From: CAJBVG01 sp943371425
Lineage (GTDB): Bacteria; Bacteroidota; Bacteroidia; Sphingobacteriales; Sphingobacteriaceae
Length of the DNA stretch: 64,000 bases
Direction of reading: 5' to 3'
Assembly (NCBI GenBank): GCA_943371425.1
Contig: CALRUR010000008.1
Location: 62,001-126,000 of the forward strand
In this document: in pieces, positions 1 through 7,296 of the stretch
How the letters are laid out: each line of letters starts with the position of its first letter
Numbering within the stretch: position 1 is the first letter of the stretch
Made by a program: the position numbers and the translations under genes
The notes under the pieces: generated by a model
The model's database searches: none
The model's input: only the letters and a program-made list of their open reading frames with translations
Told to the model about the DNA's origin: nothing

Positions 1-1584
1 CCTATTTTAAGTTATGCTCCAGGAAGCAAAGAACGCGAATTATTACAAGCAGCCATTGCAGAAGCAAGAGCAAAATCCATCGATATTCCTATGTATATCG
101 GGGGTAAAGAGGTTCGCTCGGGTAAAACGGTAAGCATGCATCCGCCGCATGACCACCAGCATTTACTAGGTCACTACCATCAAGGAGAAAAAAAACATAT
201 TGAAGAAGCTATTGATGCAGCTTTAAATGCTAAACAAGCTTGGGCGAACATGCCTTGGGAGCAACGTGCTGCCATCTTTTTAAAAGCAGCAGAACTAATT
301 GCTGGCCCGTACAGGTATAAATTAAATGCGGCTACGATGTTGGGTCAATCTAAAAATGCTTTTCAAGCAGAAATAGATTCGGCTTGCGAAATAATCGATT
401 TTTTAAGATACAACGTAGCCTATATGTCTGAGATTTACGCTCAACAAGTAGGTTCGGCAAAAGGAATATGGAATAGAATCGAGCAACGCCCTTTAGAAGG
501 ATTTGTGTTTGCCTTAACTCCTTTCAACTTTACAGCCATTGCAGGTAATTTACCAACATCAGCAGCTATGATGGGTAATGTGGTAGTTTGGAAACCATCG
601 AACACACAAATTTATTCGGCTAATGTATTAATGGAAATTTTCCGCGATGCAGGAGTGCCAGATGGGGTAATTAATTTAGTGTACGTATCTGGACCAGATG
701 CAGGCGAGGTGATTTTCTCTCACCCAGATTTTGCGGGTATCCATTTTACAGGTTCTACATCAGTATTCCAAGGCATTTGGAAAACCATCGGAAATAATAT
801 TCATAAATTTAAAACTTACCCACGCATAGTTGGCGAAACAGGTGGTAAAGATTTTATTGTAGTGCATGAATCAGCAGATGTAGAAGTAGCAAGTGTTGCT
901 ATTGTGAGAGGGGCTTTTGAGTACCAAGGACAAAAATGTTCTGCCGCATCTAGAGTATATGTATCGGCAAAATTATGGCCAGCCATCAAAGAAAGAATGC
1001 AAAAAGACATGGCTACTTTTAAAATGGGTGGTACCGAAGATTTCAGCAATTTTATTAATGCGGTAATCGACGAAAAATCGTTTGATAAATTGGCTTCTTA
1101 TATTGATGCTGCTAAAAAAGATTCGTCGGTAGAAATTATTGCCGGTGGAAATTACGATAAATCTAAAGGTTACTTTATTGAGCCAACGGTTATAGTTGCT
1201 AAAGATCCGAAATACGTAACCATGTGTGAAGAATTATTCGGACCGGTATTAACTGTTTTTGTATTTGATGATGCAAAATTTGAAGAGACCTTGGAACTGG
1301 TAGATTCTACTTCTATATACGCGTTAACAGGAGCTATTATTGCGCAAAACAGATATGCGGTTACACTTGCTACAAAGAAATTAGAAAACGCAGCGGGTAA
1401 TTTTTACATCAACGATAAATGTACTGGTGCTGTTGTTGGCCAACAACCATTTGGTGGTGCAAGAGGATCTGGTACGAATGATAAAGCAGGCTCGATGATT
1501 AATTTATTGCGTTGGGTCTCTCCTCGTACCATTAAAGAAACCTTTGATCCGGCGAAGGATTATAGGTATCCATTTATGGGGTAG
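1..1584 (+). CDS. pruA: L-glutamate gamma-semialdehyde (1-pyrroline-5-carboxylate) dehydrogenase, 5'-truncated by window edge
   Basis: This NAD-dependent aldehyde dehydrogenase oxidises glutamate semialdehyde to glutamate in proline catabolism in the cytoplasm. The reading frame is open from base 1 without a start codon, and the residues before the first in-window ATG at 91 (PILSYAPGSKEREL) are typical of the N-terminal region of this family, so the real start lies upstream and the ATG at 91 is internal. The 527 residues seen are close to the family's usual ~540. The family glutamate motif ETGGKD and the catalytic cysteine in GQKCSAASR (codon at 937-939) are present, as is the C-terminal PFGGARGSGTNDKAG segment. 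A separate proline dehydrogenase is not in the window. The gene converges on the carbonic anhydrase gene and ends at a repeat-built hairpin. Confidence 0.95.
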   Translation, partial: PILSYAPGSKERELLQAAIAEARAKSIDIPMYIGGKEVRSGKTVSMHPPHDHQHLLGHYHQGEKKHIEEAIDAALNAKQAWANMPWEQRAAIFLKAAELIAGPYRYKLNAATMLGQSKNAFQAEIDSACEIIDFLRYNVAYMSEIYAQQVGSAKGIWNRIEQRPLEGFVFALTPFNFTAIAGNLPTSAAMMGNVVVWKPSNTQIYSANVLMEIFRDAGVPDGVINLVYVSGPDAGEVIFSHPDFAGIHFTGSTSVFQGIWKTIGNNIHKFKTYPRIVGETGGKDFIVVHESADVEVASVAIVRGAFEYQGQKCSAASRVYVSAKLWPAIKERMQKDMATFKMGGTEDFSNFINAVIDEKSFDKLASYIDAAKKDSSVEIIAGGNYDKSKGYFIEPTVIVAKDPKYVTMCEELFGPVLTVFVFDDAKFEETLELVDSTSIYALTGAIIAQNRYAVTLATKKLENAAGNFYINDKCTGAVVGQQPFGGARGSGTNDKAGSMINLLRWVSPRTIKETFDPAKDYRYPFMG

Positions 1585-1672
1585 TAACAAAATGTCGAAA
1601 TGTCGAAAAATCGAAATGTCGAATTATCAATTTTTCTACATTTCGACAATTCGACACTTCGATATTTCGATT
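1585..1672. repeat. TCGAAATG-type short tandem array forming an inverted repeat between convergent genes
   Basis: The gap between pruA and the convergent carbonic anhydrase gene consists almost entirely of imperfect TCGAAATG/TCGAATT units that reappear inverted in the second half, giving a roughly 23-bp stem (about 1603-1625 against 1649-1671) with three mismatches. It begins immediately after the pruA stop and reaches the carbonic anhydrase stop. A bidirectional terminator role is inferred from position and symmetry. Confidence 0.6.
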
Positions 1673-2333
1673 AAAACCGATCCATCTGATACACCTTATC
1701 CATCTGGTCGTTATTGCTTACAGATACTTGTTGATCTTTTACATAACCAGAATTAATATCGATTACCCAGCCGTGTACAGATAACTCTTGCCCAGACGAC
1801 CATGCGTTTTGTACGATGGTAGTTTTGCATACGTTTAACACGCCTTCTACCACGTTCAATTCTACCAAACGATCTTCTTTTGCTTTTGGATCTTCTATTG
1901 CATCTATTTCTGATTTGTGCAATCTGTACACATCTTTAATATGGCGTAACCAATTATCAATTACTCCAAATTGTTTGTTGGTAAGTGCAGCAGCAACACC
2001 ACCACATTTGTAATGGCCTGCTACAATTATGTATTTTACTTTTAATACGTTTACTGCATAATCCATTACCGATAATAAATTTAAATCGGCGTGGCTTACC
2101 ACGTTTGCAATGTTACGGTGTACAAACACTTCGCCTGGCAAAGTTCCTGTAACTTGGTTCGCCGGCACGCGCGAATCTGAACAACCAATCCATAATACTG
2201 GTGGCTCCTGCCCTTTTGCTAAACGGTTAAAATATTCTGGATCTTCTTTTAAAGTATCTTCTACCCATTTACGGTTTCCTTCTAGTAAATCGTTGTAGTT
2301 AGTTATTTTTGAATGTAAGTCTCTATGTGGCAT
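1671..2333 (-). CDS. can: beta-class carbonic anhydrase
   Basis: This enzyme interconverts CO2 and bicarbonate in the cytoplasm. The 220-residue protein has the beta-class zinc site: Cys51 with the Asp53-Arg55 dyad in the CSDSR motif, and His107 plus Cys110 in GHYKCGG. Length matches bacterial beta enzymes. It sits 55 bp downstream of a SulP permease gene on the same strand, so the two probably supply and equilibrate bicarbonate together, for example for the acetyl-CoA/propionyl-CoA carboxylases also seen in this window; that coupling is inference. The start at 2333 gives the usual short N-terminal helix. The gap upstream holds GAATTAT-type repeats and no clear promoter, consistent with co-transcription from the permease gene. 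Confidence 0.94.
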   Translation of the reverse strand: MPHRDLHSKITNYNDLLEGNRKWVEDTLKEDPEYFNRLAKGQEPPVLWIGCSDSRVPANQVTGTLPGEVFVHRNIANVVSHADLNLLSVMDYAVNVLKVKYIIVAGHYKCGGVAAALTNKQFGVIDNWLRHIKDVYRLHKSEIDAIEDPKAKEDRLVELNVVEGVLNVCKTTIVQNAWSSGQELSVHGWVIDINSGYVKDQQVSVSNNDQMDKVYQMDRF

Positions 2334-2338
2334 GGTTT

Positions 2339-2364
2339 GAATTATAAATTATGAATTATGAATT
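2339..2364. repeat. GAATTAT heptamer array
   Basis: Three to four imperfect GAATTAT/AAATTAT units lie between the SulP and carbonic anhydrase genes. Same family as the arrays at 6013, 18192, 21207 and 26501. Confidence 0.7.
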
Positions 2365-2388
2365 GGGGTTTTAAATGGTAAATTGATT

Positions 2389-3972
2389 TTAAATGCTAAA
2401 TTTTGGTACGTCGTATTTATCTTTTACTTCAATGAGTTCTACTTCAATGTTTCGGGTATAGGCATTGTCTTTAAAGTTATGAATTATTTCAATTACGTCA
2501 TGATCGATGTAACGAGAATTAGTGGCATCAATTATTACTTTAGAATCGCTTGGTATATGAGTAAATGCATATTGCACTGCACCTTTATTTAAAAATGAAA
2601 CTTCTTGAGATAATTCTAATCGATAAGTCTTATTTGTGTCGGGTCCTTTTTCGAGTTTAAAGAAATACGGATTGCGCATATTGGTTCTTAGAATGTAGAA
2701 CACTCCTACCACCATACCAATACCTACTCCTTTTAAAAGATCTGTGAACACCACCGCTAAAAGTGTTACCATAAATGGAACAAATTGATCGTAGCCTAGT
2801 TTCCACATTTTCTTTATTAATGCTGGCTTTGCAAGTTTATAACCTGTCATCAATAAAATAGCAGCTAATGCTGATAGTGGAATCATGTTTATAATTCCTG
2901 GAATAAAGAGCAAAGAAATAAGCAACCAAAAACCGTGGAAAATACTACTAACTTTTGTTCTACCTCCAGCATTTACATTTGCAGAGGAGCGAACAATTAC
3001 CGCCGTCATTGGTAAACCGCCCAACATACCCGAAATTGTATTACCTACCCCTTGCGCAATTAACTCGCGGTTGGTTGGCGAAACTCTTTTTATAGGGTCT
3101 ATTTTATCTACGGCTTCTACACTAAGCAAGGTTTCTAAACTCGCAACAATGGCTATGGTTAAAGCAACTGTCCATACCGCTTTGTTCGTTAACAATTGCG
3201 AAAAATCTGGTGCAATAAATAATCCGAAAAATTCTTGGCTCGATTGTACCATTGGAATTTGCACAAAGTGTTCTGCAGAAATTGCTAAGGGTGTACCCGC
3301 AAAAACTTTCCCTAAAATTACGCCTAATGCAACTACTAATAATGCTGATGGTACAATGGCAAGCTTTTTTACTTTAGGCCAAAGTATCAATATTAATATG
3401 GCTGCTACACTAATTATTACAGCGCCCAAATTGATGTATTCAAACGCAGAAATAATAGAGGTAAAGGTATTTTCGTGATCGGGTTGGTTAAAATCAAAAT
3501 CACCTTGGTAATCTTTATCGTATCCAACTGCATGCGGAATTTGTTTAAGGATTAAAATTACACCAATTGCTGCAAGCATACCTTCAATAACTGATGAAGG
3601 AAAATAATCGCCGATGGTTCCAGCTTTTAACAAGCCCATTATGATTTGCATAATTCCCGCTAAAACTACTGCCGCTAAAAACAACTGGAAACTACCAAGT
3701 GTAGCAATGGATGTAAGTACAATTACGGTTAAGCCAGCAGCTGGGCCCGATACAGATAATTGAGAACCACTAATAGAAGAAGTAACAATTCCCCCAATAA
3801 TTCCGGTAATTAAACCAGCAAATAAAGGTGCTCCAGATGCTAATGCAATACCTAAACATAATGGCAAGGCCACTAAAAATACAACAATACTGGCTGGTAA
3901 ATCTTTTTGAAGATTTTTCCACAGAAAATATTTCTGCAAACCAGAACCGAGGTTTTCTTTCGATGAATTCAT
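2389..3972 (-). CDS. SulP-family anion permease with STAS domain (probable bicarbonate transporter)
   Basis: This is an inner-membrane transporter of the SulP/SLC26 family. The 527-residue protein has about 10-14 hydrophobic segments between residues ~25 and ~425, the family signature region near the first helices (LPLCLGIALASGAP and the SVSGPAAGLT segment), and a C-terminal STAS domain at roughly 430-525. The neighbouring carbonic anhydrase suggests bicarbonate as substrate, as in BicA-like members, but sulfate cannot be excluded from sequence alone. The permease gene is upstream of the carbonic anhydrase gene, 55 bp apart and on the same strand, so an operon is likely. The ATG at 3972 is the first in frame and leaves a short polar N-terminus before the first helix. 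Confidence 0.88.
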   Translation of the reverse strand: MNSSKENLGSGLQKYFLWKNLQKDLPASIVVFLVALPLCLGIALASGAPLFAGLITGIIGGIVTSSISGSQLSVSGPAAGLTVIVLTSIATLGSFQLFLAAVVLAGIMQIIMGLLKAGTIGDYFPSSVIEGMLAAIGVILILKQIPHAVGYDKDYQGDFDFNQPDHENTFTSIISAFEYINLGAVIISVAAILILILWPKVKKLAIVPSALLVVALGVILGKVFAGTPLAISAEHFVQIPMVQSSQEFFGLFIAPDFSQLLTNKAVWTVALTIAIVASLETLLSVEAVDKIDPIKRVSPTNRELIAQGVGNTISGMLGGLPMTAVIVRSSANVNAGGRTKVSSIFHGFWLLISLLFIPGIINMIPLSALAAILLMTGYKLAKPALIKKMWKLGYDQFVPFMVTLLAVVFTDLLKGVGIGMVVGVFYILRTNMRNPYFFKLEKGPDTNKTYRLELSQEVSFLNKGAVQYAFTHIPSDSKVIIDATNSRYIDHDVIEIIHNFKDNAYTRNIEVELIEVKDKYDVPKFSI

Positions 3973-4049
3973 TCGAATTAATTATTAAAAAATAAAAGTA
4001 TAGTAATTTATCCAATATGGATAAGCATTTCAAAGGAGGTAGGGTCTTT

Positions 4050-4388
4050 TTATGAATGCTTTTCTGGAGGCTGTATTACTTCAAATGTATATTGTACATC
4101 GAGAGGGTAATGGTTGGTAAACAATACATAGGCTTGCAAAACTGCTTCGTAGTGTTTATTGTTTAAATCATTAAGGCTGAGAGATTTTGTTAGTTTGGCC
4201 TCTTTAGAAAAAGATTTGTTTAAATCATCCGACGAATGATCTTCGTGTTCAATTTCTAACTGCATTATTAATGAGTTCATTAACTGTTCATTTTCGCATT
4301 GAAAATAAAGCGTACCTATACACAAAGCAATCTTTATAAAAAAGATTGAGCTAAATAAAGCGATAATAATGGTCCTTTTAGTGTGCAT
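4050..4388 (-). CDS. small protein of unknown function with N-terminal membrane segment
   Basis: A 112-residue protein that I do not recognise. Residues ~7-27 form one hydrophobic segment after a short basic start (MHTKR), consistent with a signal anchor or uncleaved signal peptide; the rest is charged and helical with an HEDHSSDD acidic-histidine patch. It lies 77 bp upstream of the SulP gene on the same strand and could be transcribed with it. A near-match to the Bacteroidetes -7 element (TATCCTTG, plus-strand 4398-4405) is just upstream of the start, without a convincing -33. The gap to SulP contains no terminator-like hairpin that I can see. The gene is judged real from its codon use and start position, not from homology. 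Confidence 0.6.
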   Translation of the reverse strand: MHTKRTIIIALFSSIFFIKIALCIGTLYFQCENEQLMNSLIMQLEIEHEDHSSDDLNKSFSKEAKLTKSLSLNDLNNKHYEAVLQAYVLFTNHYPLDVQYTFEVIQPPEKHS

Positions 4389-4472
4389 AAACGTTTACAA
4401 GGATACTGAAAAATGGGGGAAAAAGATACATGATTGTGTAATTTTTATATGATTTTTACATACTTTAGCCAT

Positions 4473-6014
4473 ATGAATACTAAGATTGATTCGCTTCGTA
4501 AGAAGCAAGAGGAGGCATTATTGGGCGGTGGACAAGCTCGTATAGATGCTCAACATAAAAAAGGAAAATTAACTGCACGTGAGCGTATCCATTTATTAAT
4601 GGACGAAGGAACATTTGAAGAAATTGGGATGTTGGTTACACACCGATTTAACGATTTCGGTTTGGTAAATGAGAAATTTTTGGGTGATGGGGTAGTTACA
4701 GGGTACGGAACTGTAAATGGCAGATTAGTGTATGTGTTTTCACAAGATTTTACTGTTTACGGAGGATCCTTATCTGAAACACATGCCGAAAAAATTTGCA
4801 AAATAATGGATCTTGCTACTCAGAACGGAGCTCCATTAATTGGCTTAAACGATTCTGGAGGCGCGCGTATACAAGAGGGTGTAGTATCATTAGGCGGATA
4901 TGCCGATATATTTTATCGTAATACCATGGCCTCTGGTGTTATCCCTCAGCTATCGGCTATTATGGGCCCTTGTGCCGGTGGTGCTGTTTATTCGCCTGCC
5001 ATTACAGATTATATTTTGATGGTAGAAAACACTTCGTACATGTTTGTAACAGGACCAAACGTAGTAAAAACGGTTACACACGAAGAAGTAAGTTCTGAAG
5101 AATTAGGAGGCGCAAGCACACATTCTACAAAATCTGGAGTTACCCATTTTTCTTGTGCGAATGAAATTGAGTGCATCAACAATATAAAACAATTGTTGAG
5201 TTACATGCCACAAAATTGTGAAGAAAAAGCTCCTAGCTTAGTTTACGAAAGTGCTAATGAAACCAGAGAAGATTTAAATAAAATTATACCCGAAAACGCT
5301 AATCAACCTTACGATATTAGAGAGGTAATTAGTAATGTAATTGATGAAAATTCTTTTTTAGAAGTACATAAAAATTTTGCAGAAAACATAGTAGTAGGCT
5401 TCGCTCGCCTTGCCGGTAAAAGTATTGGTGTGGTTGCAAACCAACCTATGTTTTTAGCTGGGGTATTAGATAATAATGCTTCTACAAAAGCGGCTCGTTT
5501 TGTGCGTTTCTGCGATTGCTTTAACATACCTTTATTGGTATTCGAAGATGTACCGGGCTTTTTACCAGGTACCGACCAAGAGTGGAACGCAATTATTACC
5601 AACGGGGCAAAATTATTATATGCGTTTTGTGAAGCTACCGTTCCTCGTATTACAGTTATTACTCGTAAAGCTTATGGAGGTGCGTATGATGTAATGAACT
5701 CAAAACACATTGGTGCCGACATGAATTATGCTTGGCCTACCGCAGAAATTGCTGTGATGGGTGCTAAAGGTGCTGCTGAGATTATTTTCAAAAAAGAAAT
5801 TTCTGAAGCTACAGATAGCGAAGCGAAATGGCTAGAAAAAGAAAAACAATATTCAGATTTATTTGCTAACCCTTACCGAGCTGCAGAACGTGGTTTTATT
5901 GATGAAGTAATTGAACCTTCACAAACACGCGAAAAATTAATTAAAGCATTTAAAATGTTAGAAAATAAAGTGAAGAATAATCCGAGGAAGAAACACGGAA
6001 ACATCCCCTTATAA
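4473..6014 (+). CDS. acyl-CoA carboxylase carboxyltransferase (beta) subunit, propionyl-CoA/methylmalonyl-CoA type
   Basis: The protein transfers a carboxyl group between biotin and an acyl-CoA such as propionyl-CoA or methylmalonyl-CoA. About 513 residues with tandem crotonase-like halves: the first half carries SGGARIQEGV and GPCAGGAVYSPA (oxyanion-hole regions), the second the VPGFLPGTDQE and KAYGGAYDVM segments typical of PccB/MmdA. The frame is open from an ATG at 4434, but the family N-terminus (KIDSLRKKQEEALLGG) begins at the ATG at 4473, chosen here. No biotin carboxylase or biotin carrier gene is adjacent, so its partners must be elsewhere. Whether the holoenzyme is a propionyl-CoA carboxylase or a sodium-pumping decarboxylase cannot be decided here. 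The gene is monocistronic-looking and ends directly at a GAATTAT-type array. Confidence 0.9.
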   Translation: MNTKIDSLRKKQEEALLGGGQARIDAQHKKGKLTARERIHLLMDEGTFEEIGMLVTHRFNDFGLVNEKFLGDGVVTGYGTVNGRLVYVFSQDFTVYGGSLSETHAEKICKIMDLATQNGAPLIGLNDSGGARIQEGVVSLGGYADIFYRNTMASGVIPQLSAIMGPCAGGAVYSPAITDYILMVENTSYMFVTGPNVVKTVTHEEVSSEELGGASTHSTKSGVTHFSCANEIECINNIKQLLSYMPQNCEEKAPSLVYESANETREDLNKIIPENANQPYDIREVISNVIDENSFLEVHKNFAENIVVGFARLAGKSIGVVANQPMFLAGVLDNNASTKAARFVRFCDCFNIPLLVFEDVPGFLPGTDQEWNAIITNGAKLLYAFCEATVPRITVITRKAYGGAYDVMNSKHIGADMNYAWPTAEIAVMGAKGAAEIIFKKEISEATDSEAKWLEKEKQYSDLFANPYRAAERGFIDEVIEPSQTREKLIKAFKMLENKVKNNPRKKHGNIPL

Positions 6015-6120
6015 ATTGTGAATTATGAATTGTGAATTGTGAATTAAAAGTTATGAATTATGAGTTATGAGCTATACGGCAACTATCAACCGCATACTCG
6101 ATACTCGATACCCCATACTC
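6013..6120. repeat. GAATTAT/GAATTGT heptamer array followed by ATACTCG array
   Basis: From the pccB-like stop codon (6012-6014) onward there are about seven imperfect GAATTAT/GAATTGT/GAGTTAT units, then at 6093-6120 a second short array built from ATACTCG/ATACCCC. Two different arrays are placed back to back in one gap. Confidence 0.75.
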
Positions 6121-6134
6121 TAATACTAAAAAAA

Positions 6135-7241
6135 ATGGCAAAGAAATCCGCTCCAAAAACAAAAGCAGTTACCAACAAGAACTCAATTGTTTTTTTCGAA
6201 AAATATATAAACAATGCGGCTCCTACTTCTTTCGAGATTTCGGGACAGAAATTATGGTTAGATTATATTCGCCCGTATGTTGATGAAACGTATGTAGATA
6301 ATTACGGAACCGCGGTAGGCATTATAAATCCTACGGCAGAATATAAAGTAGTAATAGAAGCACATGCCGATGAAATATCTTGGTATGTAAATTACATTAC
6401 GAATGATGGATTGATTTATGTAATACGTAACGGTGGTTCAGATCATTTAATTGCTCCTTCTATGCGAGTAAATGTGCACACAGATAAAGGAATTGTAAAA
6501 GGTGTATTTGGATGGCCAGCTATACATACCCGCAGTGGGGAGAAAGAAGAAACACCATCACTAAAAAATATTTTTATTGATATTGGTTGTACTTCTAAAG
6601 ATGAGGTAGAAAAAAAAGGAATACACGTTGGTTGTGTGGTAACTTTTGAAGATGAGTTTATGCAATTAAACGATCGATATTATGTAGGTCGTGCGTTAGA
6701 CAATAGAGCCGGTGGATTTATGATTGCAGAAGTAGCTCGTTTATTAAAAGAGAATAAAAAGAAATTACCTTTCGGTTTGTACGTTGTAAATTCTGTGCAA
6801 GAAGAAATTGGTTTACGTGGCGCAGAAATGATTGCGCATAAAATTAAACCAAACGTTGCAATTGTTACCGATGTAACGCATGATACTACTACGCCCATGA
6901 TTAATAAAATTACACAAGGCGATTTAGCATGTGGCCGCGGACCAGTAGTTTCTTACGCGCCTGCTGTGCAAACGAATTTGAATAAATTGATTATTAACAC
7001 AGCAGAGAAAAATAAAATACCTTTCCAACGCCAAGCTTCCTCGCGCTCTACAGGCACAGATACAGATGCATTTGCTTATTCGAATGATGGAGTAGTTTCG
7101 GCATTAATATCTTTACCATTGCGCTACATGCATACTACAGTGGAGATGATACACAAAGACGATGTAGAAAATGTAATTAAATTGATTTACGAATCGTTGT
7201 TGGTGATTAAAGCAGGGCAGGATTTCCGTTACATGAAATAA
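6135..7241 (+). CDS. M42-family metallopeptidase (glutamyl/leucyl aminopeptidase-like)
   Basis: This is a cytoplasmic dinuclear-metal aminopeptidase of the M42 family. The first in-frame ATG (6060) lies inside repeat sequence, so the ATG at 6135 (MAKKSAPK) is preferred, giving 368 residues, the usual size. Metal-site features follow the family: HADEI near residue 77, the ALDNRAGG aspartate region, EEIGLRGAE with the catalytic glutamate pair, and TDVTHDT. The late GTDTDAFAYSNDG and RYMHTTVEM segments with the last metal-ligand histidine are intact. The basic N-terminal tail of ~15 residues is an extension compared with most members. The gene ends 7 nt before a long palindromic repeat and is followed by a histidine kinase gene on the same strand. 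Confidence 0.88.
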   Translation: MAKKSAPKTKAVTNKNSIVFFEKYINNAAPTSFEISGQKLWLDYIRPYVDETYVDNYGTAVGIINPTAEYKVVIEAHADEISWYVNYITNDGLIYVIRNGGSDHLIAPSMRVNVHTDKGIVKGVFGWPAIHTRSGEKEETPSLKNIFIDIGCTSKDEVEKKGIHVGCVVTFEDEFMQLNDRYYVGRALDNRAGGFMIAEVARLLKENKKKLPFGLYVVNSVQEEIGLRGAEMIAHKIKPNVAIVTDVTHDTTTPMINKITQGDLACGRGPVVSYAPAVQTNLNKLIINTAEKNKIPFQRQASSRSTGTDTDAFAYSNDGVVSALISLPLRYMHTTVEMIHKDDVENVIKLIYESLLVIKAGQDFRYMK

Positions 7242-7296
7242 TTGTACAATGTATGTTGTACATTGTACAACGTACACTGTACAACATACATTGGTT
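7242..7296. repeat. TGTACAA-type inverted repeat
   Basis: Directly after the M42 stop codon the gap is filled by alternating TGTACAA/ACATTG units. It contains a perfect 15-bp inverted repeat, 7248-7262 against 7278-7292 (AATGTATGTTGTACA and its complement), with a smaller TTGTACA/TGTACAA pairing in the loop. A related copy is at 52485-52527. The start codon of the next gene is only 4 nt beyond it. Confidence 0.75.

Noticed and set aside
2885..3478. 197-codon plus-strand ORF inside the SulP gene
   Set aside because: Antisense shadow of a membrane-protein gene.
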